From Streptomyces sp. SID12488 (GTDB lineage Bacteria; Actinomycetota; Actinomycetes; Streptomycetales; Streptomycetaceae), in NCBI RefSeq assembly GCF_010548275.1, contig NZ_JAAGLT010000012.1, forward strand, positions 62,001 through 126,000: DNA of 64,000 bases, read 5' to 3'. Made by a program: the position numbers and the translations under genes. A model generated the notes under the pieces. It saw only the letters and a list, made by a program, of their open reading frames with translations. It was not told the DNA's origin and ran no database searches. Positions 8,987 through 16,617 of this stretch are shown here, piece by piece; within the stretch, counting starts at the first letter, position 1, and each line of letters opens with the position of its first letter.

Positions 8987-9889
8987 CTACACCTCCGCGG
9001 CGGTTCCGAGCGCCTCCAGCACCGGGCGGATCAGGGGGTGTTCCTCCGCTCCCCGGCGTACGGCCGCGAAGACCCTCCGGGTGGGCGCCACTCCGTCGAC
9101 CGGCCGCACGACCACCCCCGTCAGCTCCATGCCGCGCAGCGCCGAACGCGGTACGAGGGCCACGCCGGCGTCGGCAGAGGCGAGAGCCACGACCGCCCGG
9201 AAGTCGTCGGAGGAGTGTTCGAGGCGAGGCCGGAAACCGGCGTTCTCGCAGGCCAGGACGACCACCTCATGGCAGGGATTGCCGGGGTACGGCCCGATCC
9301 ACGCGTCCTTGGCCAGTTCCGCCAGCGGCACCTCGTCGGCGTCGGCGAGCCGGTGGGTGACCGGGACGACCGCGTCGAAGGGCTCGGCGTAGAGGTGGAC
9401 GTGGGTGAGGCGCGAGTCGTCGGCGGGCGGTGCTCCCCGGTACTCGACAGCCACCGCGACATCGACCTGCCGGTCGAGCACCATCGGCAGGCTGGCATCG
9501 CCCTCTGCGTCCTGGACGCGGACCCCGATGCCGGGGGCGGTCACGGCGAGACGGGCCAGGGCGGGAGCGACGACCAGGGCGATGCCGGTCGCGAAGGCGG
9601 CGACAGTGACCGTGCCGGCTGCGCCCGAGTCGTACGCGGCCAACTCGGCCTCAGCCCGCTCCAGTTGGGCGAGGACCAGATTGGTGTGGGCGAGCAGGAT
9701 CTCGCCGGCCGGGGTCAGCCGTACCCCCTTGGCCCCACGCTCGACGAGCCGGTGGCCGGTCTCCTGCTCCAGGGCAGTGAGCTGCTGGGAGACGGCCGAG
9801 GGGGTGAGATACAGCGCGGCGGCAGCCGCCGTCACCGTCCGGTGGTCGGCCACCGCACGCAGGATGTGGAGCCGCCGCGCTTCGATCAT
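8987..9889 (-). CDS. LysR family transcriptional regulator
   Basis: 300 residues. The N-terminal winged helix-turn-helix (about 1-60, with AAAALYLTPSAVSQQLTALE) is followed by a periplasmic-binding-like effector domain. It lies downstream of tdh-kbl on the same strand with a 91-nt gap, and it is not divergent from a target as many LysR genes are. An obvious guess is a role in threonine/glycine metabolism or auto-regulation, but nothing in the sequence proves it. ATG 9889 is preferred over an upstream arginine-rich extension. Confidence 0.88.
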   Translation of the reverse strand: MIEARRLHILRAVADHRTVTAAAAALYLTPSAVSQQLTALEQETGHRLVERGAKGVRLTPAGEILLAHTNLVLAQLERAEAELAAYDSGAAGTVTVAAFATGIALVVAPALARLAVTAPGIGVRVQDAEGDASLPMVLDRQVDVAVAVEYRGAPPADDSRLTHVHLYAEPFDAVVPVTHRLADADEVPLAELAKDAWIGPYPGNPCHEVVVLACENAGFRPRLEHSSDDFRAVVALASADAGVALVPRSALRGMELTGVVVRPVDGVAPTRRVFAAVRRGAEEHPLIRPVLEALGTAAEV

Positions 9890-9980
9890 GCGATCGATTA
9901 TCCAGTACGTCCGTGACGGTATGCGCGGAGCGGAATACCCGGAGCGGTATGCCCGGGAAGGTGTCCCAGGCACCGTCCGG

Positions 9981-11180
9981 TCAGCCCTCCAGCTCCGCCC
10001 GGGCCGCGACGAAGGCGTCGACCGCACGGTTCACGTCCTCGGTGGAGTGCGCCGCCGACAGCTGGACGCGGATGCGGGCCTTCCCCTGCGGGACGACCGG
10101 GTACGAGAAGCCGATCACGTACACGCCCCGCTCCAGCAGCAGTTCCGCCAGCCGACCGGCCTTCGTGGCGTCACCGATCATCACGGGCGCGATGGCGTGG
10201 TCGCCGGGGAGGATGTCGAAGCCCTCCTCGGTCATCCGGCGGCGGAACAGGGCGGTGTTCTCGGCGAGCCGCGTCCGCAGGTCGTCCGCCGACTCCAGCA
10301 GGTCGAGCACCTTCAGCGAGGCGGCGGCGATCACCGGGGCAAGCGTGTTCGAGAACAGGTAAGGCCGGGAGCGCTGACGCAGCAGGGCGACGATCTCGGC
10401 GCGCGCGGCCACATAGCCCCCGGACGCACCGCCCAGCGCCTTGCCCAGGGTGCCGGTGACGATGTCCACGCGGTCCATGACGCCGTGCAGCTCGGGGGTG
10501 CCCCGGCCGCCGGGGCCGACGAAGCCGACGGCGTGCGAGTCGTCGACCATGACCATGGCGTCGTGGCGGTCGGCGAGGTCGCAGATCTCGCGCAGCGGGG
10601 CCACGTAGCCGTCCATGGAGAACACGCCGTCGGTGACGATCAGCTTCCGGCGCGCGCCGCCCTCCGTGGCCTCCTTCAGCTGCCGTTCCAGATCGGCCAT
10701 GTCGCGGTTGGCGTACCGGAAGCGGCGGGCCTTGGACAGGCGGATGCCGTCGATGATCGAGGCGTGGTTGAGGGCGTCGGAGATCACCGCGTCCTCGGCG
10801 TCGAGGAGGGTCTCGAAGACACCGCCGTTGGCGTCGAAGCAGGAGGAGTAGAGGATCGTGTCCTCCTGCCCGAGGAACGCCGACAGCCGGGCCTCCAGCT
10901 CCTTGTGCACCTCCTGCGTGCCGCAGATGAACCGCACGGAGGCCATGCCGTAGCCCCAGCGGTCGAGGGCCTCGTGAGCGGCGGCGACGACCTCGGGGTG
11001 GTCGGCGAGGCCGAGGTAGTTGTTGGCGCAGAAGTTGAGCACCTCGCCGGGGCGTCCGCCCGAGGTGACGGAGACGGTCGCGGACTGCGGGCTGCCGATG
11101 ACGCGCTCGGGCTTGTGCAGACCGGCGGCGCGGATCTCGTCGAGGGTGGCGCGCAGGTCGTCGCGCACGGAGTCGAACAT
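9981..11180 (-). CDS. kbl: Glycine C-acetyltransferase (2-amino-3-ketobutyrate CoA ligase)
   Basis: A PLP enzyme that cleaves 2-amino-3-ketobutyrate with CoA to glycine and acetyl-CoA, the second step of threonine breakdown. At 399 residues it has the standard length. The PLP lysine is K247 in TGTLGKALGG, and VDDSHAVGF (212-220) carries the aspartate that contacts the pyridine nitrogen. It follows tdh by 27 nt on the same strand, the classical tdh-kbl operon. GAGGAAGCTCC-like purines are not ideally spaced, but GGAGCTTCC is present just before ATG. Confidence 0.96.
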   Translation of the reverse strand: MFDSVRDDLRATLDEIRAAGLHKPERVIGSPQSATVSVTSGGRPGEVLNFCANNYLGLADHPEVVAAAHEALDRWGYGMASVRFICGTQEVHKELEARLSAFLGQEDTILYSSCFDANGGVFETLLDAEDAVISDALNHASIIDGIRLSKARRFRYANRDMADLERQLKEATEGGARRKLIVTDGVFSMDGYVAPLREICDLADRHDAMVMVDDSHAVGFVGPGGRGTPELHGVMDRVDIVTGTLGKALGGASGGYVAARAEIVALLRQRSRPYLFSNTLAPVIAAASLKVLDLLESADDLRTRLAENTALFRRRMTEEGFDILPGDHAIAPVMIGDATKAGRLAELLLERGVYVIGFSYPVVPQGKARIRVQLSAAHSTEDVNRAVDAFVAARAELEG

Positions 11181-11207
11181 GAGGAAGCTCCTGAAGATGT
11201 GAGGGAG

Positions 11208-12236
11208 TTACGTGTTCCAGTCGAGGATGACCTTGCCGCCCCGGCCGCTCGCCGCGTCCGCGAACGCGGCCTCGTGGTCGCGGTGGTCGTAGCGGCCGGT
11301 GATGACCGGGGAGAGGTCGAGGCCGCCCTCCAGCAGCACCGACATCGCGTACCAGGTCTCGAACATCTCACGACCGTAGATCCCCTTGATGGTGATCATC
11401 GAGGTGACGATCCGGGACCAGTCGACCGCGAACTCCTCGGCCGGCAGGCCGAGCATGGCGATGCGTCCGCCGTGCGTCATGTTGGCGATCATGTCCCGCA
11501 GCGCCTCGGGGCGGCCGGACATCTCCAGGCCGATGTCGAAGCCCTCACGCAGTCCGAGGGTGCGCTGGCCGTCGGCGATGGTCGCGCCGGAGACGTTCAG
11601 CGCCAGACTCGCGCCGATCTTGCGGGCCAGTTCGAGCCGTTCTTCGCTGACGTCGGTGACGACCACGTTCCGCGCCCCCGCGTGCCGGGCCACTGCCGCC
11701 GCCATCAGCCCTATCGGGCCCGCCCCCGTGATCAGGACGTCCTCGCCCACCAGCGGGAAGGACAGGGCAGTGTGCACGGCGTTGCCGAACGGGTCGAAGA
11801 TCGCCGCCACGTCGAGGTCGACGGGCGCGCGGTGCACCCACACGTTGGCGGCGGGCAACGCCACGTACTCGGCGAAGGCACCATCCCGTCCGACACCGAG
11901 CCCCACCGTGGCCCGGCACAGGTGGCGGCGCCCGGCGAGGCAGTTGCGGCACCGGCCGCACACCAGGTGCCCCTCGCCGCTGACGAGGTCGCCGACCCCG
12001 ATGTCGGTGACATCGCGTCCGGTCCCGACGACCTCGCCGACGAACTCGTGCCCGACCACCAGCGGCGTACGGATCGCCTGCCGCGCCCAGCCGTCCCAGG
12101 CCCGGATGTGCAGGTCGGTGCCGCAGATCCCGGTTCTGAGCACCTTGATCAGCACGTCACCGGGGCCGACCACCGGTTCCGGTACGTCCGCGAGCCACAG
12201 TCCGGGCTCCGCCTTCTTCTTGACCAGCGCCTTCAA
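11208..12236 (-). CDS. tdh: L-threonine 3-dehydrogenase
   Basis: A zinc medium-chain dehydrogenase that oxidises L-threonine to 2-amino-3-ketobutyrate with NAD+. From a TTG start at 12236 it is 342 residues, the usual family length. AGGAG lies 7 nt before that TTG, and the next codons read KALVKKKAEPG as in homologues. Visible signatures are GICGTDLHIR (catalytic zinc cysteine), GHEFVGEV and CGRCRNCLAGRRHLC (structural zinc), then the Rossmann motif GAGPIGLMA. Longer upstream starts only add arginine-rich non-conserved sequence. Confidence 0.95.
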   Translation of the reverse strand: MKALVKKKAEPGLWLADVPEPVVGPGDVLIKVLRTGICGTDLHIRAWDGWARQAIRTPLVVGHEFVGEVVGTGRDVTDIGVGDLVSGEGHLVCGRCRNCLAGRRHLCRATVGLGVGRDGAFAEYVALPAANVWVHRAPVDLDVAAIFDPFGNAVHTALSFPLVGEDVLITGAGPIGLMAAAVARHAGARNVVVTDVSEERLELARKIGASLALNVSGATIADGQRTLGLREGFDIGLEMSGRPEALRDMIANMTHGGRIAMLGLPAEEFAVDWSRIVTSMITIKGIYGREMFETWYAMSVLLEGGLDLSPVITGRYDHRDHEAAFADAASGRGGKVILDWNT

Positions 12237-12609
12237 CGCAACGCTCCTGTGGGTAGGACCCCGGGGCAGGGCACGCCGAAGGAGCCCGTGGCGGGGAGAA
12301 TGGTGACGTCGACGGCAGGACCGACGAGAGCGACCCTGAGAACTCGGACCTGAGAACGCGAGAACGCGAGTCGAAATCTGCCGTACGGCGGCTCCCAGGT
12401 CCATCGAGGTTTTCTTAAGCGGCGCCGCAGCTTTCCTTCACGCCGGACGACGACTGGCATATCCCCATTGGCCGGAAGAGCGACAACAGCGGCACACCTG
12501 TTGATCCGACCGGAACGATCAGCCGTATCCCTTCCGAGGAACCGCGCGAACCGACAACGGAACAGACAGCCGCGCCCCGCCGGGGGCCGCAAGGAGTCAG
12601 GAACCCGTC
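12237..12609. other. Intergenic region between divergent tdh and the DUF2264 gene
   Basis: 373 bp with no credible gene. It must hold the promoters of both genes. A run of GAGAACGCGA-type direct repeats is visible near 12345-12372. No glycine riboswitch or other named leader was recognised upstream of tdh. Confidence 0.5.
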
Positions 12610-14496
12610 ATGCCCGCACCGCACTTGGCGCTTCCGCCCAACGACCGGGTCCTGTCCCTGTTCACCGGCTGGACCCGGGCGCACTGGGAGGCGCTCGCAG
12701 ACCGGCAGTTGGAGGCGCTGGTCCCCTATGCGACGCCGGGTCTCGCGCAGTACCGGCTGCCGGGCCGGACCTCCTCGGCGGGTGTGGTGTCGGACGGCCT
12801 GGAGGGATTCGCACGGTCGTTTCTGCTGGCCTCCTTCCGGATCGCGGGAGCGGCGGGCGAGGTGGATCCTCGTCTTGCGGAACGCTACGCGCAGGGTCTG
12901 ACAACGGGCACGGACCGTGACAGCGGCGAGGCCTGGCCCGAACTCACCGACTGTTCCCAGCCGATGACCGAGGCGGCCTCCATCGCCATCGGGCTGCACG
13001 AGACCCGGCCATGGATCTGGGACCGGCTCGACGTGGACGTGCAGGAGCGGATCGTCGACTGGCTGTGGGGTTTCGTGGGGCGTCGTACCAGGGACGACAG
13101 CGGGCGGCTCTGCCAGGTGGTCGCCGAGCAGTTCCTGGCTTCCGTAGGGGCGCCGCACCGCCAGGAGGACATCGACGGCGGCCTGGACCGGATCGACGAC
13201 TGGTATGTCGGCGGCGGCTGGTACAGCGACGGCGACGGCCGTACGTTCGACTACCACGTCGGCTGGGCCCTGCACCTGTATCCGCTGCTGTGGTGCCGGA
13301 TGACGGGCGGCGAGGACGGCGGGCGCGGCCGGGTCCACCAGCGCCGGCTGGCCCAGTTCCTCGCCTCCTACCCGCACTTCTTCGGTGCGGACGGCGCCCC
13401 CGTCCACCAGGGCCGCTCCCTGACGTATCGTTTCGCCGCGACCGCTCCCGTCTGGCTGGGCGCGCTGGCCGAGTGCACTCCCCTGGCGCCGGGGCTGACC
13501 AGGCGGCTGGCCTCGGGCGCCGTGGCGCACTTCGTGGAGCGCGGGGTGCCCGACGAGCGCGGACTGCTGCCGCTGGGCTGGTACGGCACCTTCCTGCCGG
13601 CGACCCAGGCGCACTCGGGGCCCGGATCTCCGTACTGGTCGAGCATGGCCTTCCTGGGCCTGCTGCTGCCCCCGGAGCACTCGGTGTGGACCGCCCGCGA
13701 ACGCCCGCTGCCCATCGAGGAGTCCGACCAGTACACGGCGTTGCCGGGACCGGGCTGGCTGCTGCACGGCACCCGGCACGACGGCATCGTGCGTCTCGTC
13801 AACCACGGCAGCGACCACAACCCGATGGAGGGACCCGCCGAAGACGATCCGCACTACGCCAAGTTCGGCTACTCGACGGCGACCGCACCGGAGACGGGCT
13901 CGTCGGCCTGGGAGCGGAACGTGGACGGCCACCTGGCTCTCCTCGCCCCCGACGGCACGGCGTCGCGCCGACGCAGAATCCTTCCGCTGCACTGCTCGGG
14001 GCGGGTCGCCGCGTCCCGGTACGAAGCCGAAATCCCTGGCGTGGAGGGGGAGTTCCGGGTCGAGTCGACGAGCGTGCTGCACGGTTCCTGGGAGATCCGC
14101 GTGCACCGGGTACAGGCGCCGGCCGACACGGCGGTCCGGGAGGGCGGCTACGCGGTCGCCGACACCGCCCTGCCCGAGGCGGAACGGGGTGACGGCTGGG
14201 CCCTGACCCGTACCGACTCGGGGCTGACCAGTGTGGTCGTCGCGCTGCACGGCTGGGACGAGGCCACGGGCGTGGCCCGCGAGGTCGACGCGAACGCCTT
14301 CGGCCCGCACTCGGCGACACCGTACCTCCAGCGCGCGGCCGAATCCCCGGGCGCGAGCAGGCTGTTCGTGACCCTGGTCGCGCTGACCCGGGACGCCGTG
14401 CATCCGCAGGCCCTGCGCGAGGCGGTGTCGTGCGCGGTGACGGAGGAGGGCCGCGCCCTGATCATGTTCCCGGACGGCGAAACGGTCTCCGTATGA
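12610..14496 (+). CDS. DUF2264 domain-containing protein
   Basis: 628 residues, matching DUF2264, a family with an N-terminal alpha/alpha-barrel region like polysaccharide lyases and unsaturated glucuronyl hydrolases and a C-terminal beta-sandwich. Recognisable parts are the start (LPPNDRVLSLFTGWTRAHWE), the central WYVGGGWYSDGDGRTFDYHVG type strand and HQGRSLTYRF. No signal peptide is seen. A carbohydrate-active role is inferred from fold similarity only. A ribosome-binding site (CAAGGAG) precedes ATG 12610. It ends in a 14-bp tandem repeat. Confidence 0.85.
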   Translation: MPAPHLALPPNDRVLSLFTGWTRAHWEALADRQLEALVPYATPGLAQYRLPGRTSSAGVVSDGLEGFARSFLLASFRIAGAAGEVDPRLAERYAQGLTTGTDRDSGEAWPELTDCSQPMTEAASIAIGLHETRPWIWDRLDVDVQERIVDWLWGFVGRRTRDDSGRLCQVVAEQFLASVGAPHRQEDIDGGLDRIDDWYVGGGWYSDGDGRTFDYHVGWALHLYPLLWCRMTGGEDGGRGRVHQRRLAQFLASYPHFFGADGAPVHQGRSLTYRFAATAPVWLGALAECTPLAPGLTRRLASGAVAHFVERGVPDERGLLPLGWYGTFLPATQAHSGPGSPYWSSMAFLGLLLPPEHSVWTARERPLPIEESDQYTALPGPGWLLHGTRHDGIVRLVNHGSDHNPMEGPAEDDPHYAKFGYSTATAPETGSSAWERNVDGHLALLAPDGTASRRRRILPLHCSGRVAASRYEAEIPGVEGEFRVESTSVLHGSWEIRVHRVQAPADTAVREGGYAVADTALPEAERGDGWALTRTDSGLTSVVVALHGWDEATGVAREVDANAFGPHSATPYLQRAAESPGASRLFVTLVALTRDAVHPQALREAVSCAVTEEGRALIMFPDGETVSV

Positions 14497-14546
14497 CGCC
14501 CTGCGTATGACGCCCTGCGTATGACGCTTTACGAATGACGCTCTCC
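14491..14546 (+). repeat. Four tandem 14-bp units at the 3' end of the DUF2264 gene
   Basis: Units start at 14491, 14505, 14519 and 14533. The first two are identical (GTATGACGCCCTGC) and the next two diverge. Each contains TGA, and since 14 is not a multiple of three the stops fall in all three forward frames. The first TGA is the gene's own stop. Confidence 0.85.
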
Positions 14547-14564
14547 GTACGGCGGAGACGCCCT

Positions 14565-15152
14565 TCAGAGAGGGGCCTCCCCCGGTGCGAGCTGCCCGAC
14601 CAGCTCCGCCGCCATCGCCTTGATCGTCTCCAGCCCCGCCCTCCCCCAGGGCCGCGGCTCGAAGTCGGCGACGCACACCGTGCCGAGTGCCATACCCGCG
14701 TTGTCCATGAGCGGCGCGCCCAGATAGGAGCGGATGCCGAACTCGTCGACGACCGGGTTGCCCGCGAACCGCGGATAGTCGCGGACGTCCTCCAGGACGA
14801 GCGCCTTGCGCCGGACCACCACATGCGGGCAGAACCCGTGGTCGCGCGGCAGCCGGCGGCCCACCCGCGGCTTCACCCCGTCGGAGTCGGCACCGGCATC
14901 ACGACCGCTGCCCGTGTCGGTATCGCCGGGGACATGGAGCCCGGCGAAGAACTGCCGCTCCTCACCGATGAAGTTGACCATCGCGTACGGCGCGCGGACC
15001 AGCTCGGCGAGGCGGTCCGCGAAGGCGTCGAGGGCGGGCTCGGCTCGTTCCCCGAAGCCCAGTCCACGCAGCCGTCGGGTGCGGGCCGGGGCTTCGTCGT
15101 CCTCGGGGGTCAGCAGCAGACGACCGGCCGGGCGGGGCGGGTCGTAGCTCAT
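14565..15152 (-). CDS. GAF domain protein attached to the conservon
   Basis: 195 residues, nearly all one GAF domain (about 45-190; GEERQFFAGLHVPG, ... FCPHVVVR, ... RSYLGAPLMDNAGMALGTVCV). GAF domains bind small ligands or haem-like cofactors or serve as protein modules. It starts inside the last codons of the GTPase gene (ATGA overlap at 15149-15152), so it is translated with the conservon. No output domain is attached, so it probably senses a ligand and passes the state to the other Cvn proteins. The ligand is unknown. Confidence 0.85.
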   Translation of the reverse strand: MSYDPPRPAGRLLLTPEDDEAPARTRRLRGLGFGERAEPALDAFADRLAELVRAPYAMVNFIGEERQFFAGLHVPGDTDTGSGRDAGADSDGVKPRVGRRLPRDHGFCPHVVVRRKALVLEDVRDYPRFAGNPVVDEFGIRSYLGAPLMDNAGMALGTVCVADFEPRPWGRAGLETIKAMAAELVGQLAPGEAPL

Positions 15153-15757
15153 GGGCGGGCTCCCTCACTGTGGGCACTGGGTGCGGGCGCGGGCGTGTGG
15201 GCGAGCAGATGCCGTACGAGGGTGAGCAGGGTCTGCACCCCCGAACTGGAGATCCGGGCGTCGCAGCGCACGATCGGGATGTCGGGGTCGAGGTCGATGG
15301 CGGCGCGCACCTCCTCGGGGTCGTAGCGGTACGAGCCGTCGAACTCGTTGATCGCGACAATGAAGCCGAGGCCGCGCTGTTCGAAGAAGTCGACGGCCGC
15401 GAAGCAGTCCTCCAGGCGCCGGGTGTCGGCAAGGATCACCGCACCGAGCGCGCCCTCCGAGAGCTCGTCCCACATGAACCAGAACCGCTCCTGTCCGGGC
15501 GTGCCGAACAGGTAGAGGACGTGTTGCGGGTCCAGGGTGATGCGGCCGAAGTCCATCGCGACGGTGGTCTCGACCTTGTTCTCGATGCCTTCGAGGCTGT
15601 CGGTCGAGGCGCTCACCGTGGTGAGCAGTTCCTCCGTGCTGAGCGGCGCGATCTCGCTCACCGCGCCGACGAGGGTCGTCTTGCCGACTCCGAACCCTCC
15701 CGCCACCAGGATCTTCAAGGCGGTGGGGAAGGGATCAGAGCTGTCGTCGTAGTCCAT
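15149..15757 (-). CDS. cvnD: Conservon Ras-like GTPase (CvnD)
   Basis: 202 residues. Small G-protein motifs are clear: P-loop GGFGVGKTT, switch/G3 LFGTPGQERF, G4-like INEFDG (NEFD in place of NKxD) and G5-like CDAR. CvnD proteins couple to CvnA/B/C at the membrane in a G-protein-like system of actinobacteria. The gene starts 23 nt inside cvnC. The altered G4 motif is normal for this GTPase/ATPase branch, so nucleotide preference cannot be assumed. Confidence 0.92.
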   Translation of the reverse strand: MDYDDSSDPFPTALKILVAGGFGVGKTTLVGAVSEIAPLSTEELLTTVSASTDSLEGIENKVETTVAMDFGRITLDPQHVLYLFGTPGQERFWFMWDELSEGALGAVILADTRRLEDCFAAVDFFEQRGLGFIVAINEFDGSYRYDPEEVRAAIDLDPDIPIVRCDARISSSGVQTLLTLVRHLLAHTPAPAPSAHSEGARP

Positions 15758-16112
15758 CTAGCACTGCCTCCAGAAGGGACCGGTCAGTGGGTTTGTGGTA
15801 GAACTCGGGCGGTTTCGTGGTGAGTGCCCCGCAGTCGACCAGGTCGGAAAGCAGCACCTTGGTGACCGCCGCCGGCAGTTTCAGCTGGGCGGACACCTCG
15901 GCGACCGAGACGGGCACCCGGCACAGGTCGAGCGCCTCGGTGTGTTCGGGGCCGAGGTAGCCGAGAGGGGTGGCTCCGGTGGTCATCACCTGGGACATGA
16001 GGTCGAGGGCGGTAGTCGGCCGGGTCCGGCCGTTGCTGACGGTGTAGGGGCGCACGAGCCGTCCGGCCGCGTCGTCGAGCCATGGCCCGTCGCCGGCCGC
16101 CGTGACACTCAA
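15735..16112 (-). CDS. cvnC: Conservon DUF742 protein (CvnC)
   Basis: 125 residues of DUF742, a winged-helix-like adaptor found with CvnB and CvnD. Family features are VRPYTVSNGRTRP near the N-terminus and LSDLVDCGAL...P. It starts with TTG at 16112, overlapping the cvnB stop as TTGA, so translation is coupled. No catalytic residues are expected. Confidence 0.9.
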   Translation of the reverse strand: MSVTAAGDGPWLDDAAGRLVRPYTVSNGRTRPTTALDLMSQVMTTGATPLGYLGPEHTEALDLCRVPVSVAEVSAQLKLPAAVTKVLLSDLVDCGALTTKPPEFYHKPTDRSLLEAVLDGLRRQL

Positions 16113-16543
16113 GGCCTCATCGCCGTAGGTTCGACGGCGGCCTGCCGGGGGGCGGTCATCAGGTACGGGCGGACGCTCTTGACCAGCATCGCCATCTCGT
16201 AGCCGAGGACCGCGGCATCGGCCTCGCGCCCGGCCAGCACGGCGAGACAGGTGCCGGAGCCGGCGGTGGTGACGAACAGCAGGGTCGAGTCGAGTTCGAC
16301 GACGACCTGCCGCACCTCACCGCCGTCCCCGAAGCGGACGCCCGCGCTGCGTCCGAGGGAGTAGAGACCGGAGGCCAGGGCGGCCATGTGGTCGGCGCTG
16401 TCCGGGTCGAGTCCGTGCACGGACTTGACGAGTCCGTCGCAGGACAGGAGTACCGCGCTCGTGGTGTGCGGTACGCGCTGGACGAGGCCGCTCATCAGCC
16501 AGTCGAGATCGGATACATGGCCGGTCGGCACATCGCTCGCCAT
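16109..16543 (-). CDS. cvnB: Conservon Roadblock/LC7 protein (CvnB)
   Basis: 144 residues with the Roadblock/LC7 fold (LDWLMSGLVQRVPHTTSAVLLSCDGL, ... GSGTCLAVLAGREAD). Such proteins regulate Ras-like GTPases, here presumably CvnD. ATG 16543 gives the normal family length and is preceded by AAGGAGTCGATCC. It lies 74 nt after cvnA and overlaps cvnC by 4 nt. Confidence 0.92.
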   Translation of the reverse strand: MASDVPTGHVSDLDWLMSGLVQRVPHTTSAVLLSCDGLVKSVHGLDPDSADHMAALASGLYSLGRSAGVRFGDGGEVRQVVVELDSTLLFVTTAGSGTCLAVLAGREADAAVLGYEMAMLVKSVRPYLMTAPRQAAVEPTAMRP

Positions 16544-16617
16544 GGTGGATCGACTCCTTGGGGTACGAAGGTCTGCGGGAGCGCTGGGGTGGGGGGCAGG
16601 GGTGGTGCTGCGGGTGG

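Noticed and set aside
9405..12353. Very long plus-strand open frame antisense to LysR, kbl and tdh
   Set aside because: High-GC codon bias leaves stop-free shadow frames. The translated product is low-complexity, without domains, and lies opposite three well-supported genes.
12237..12419. Glycine riboswitch in the tdh leader
   Set aside because: Looked for because of the pathway; the conserved aptamer blocks are not present.
14491..14546. CRISPR-like array
   Set aside because: Units are directly adjacent and 14 bp long, with no spacers and no cas genes nearby.
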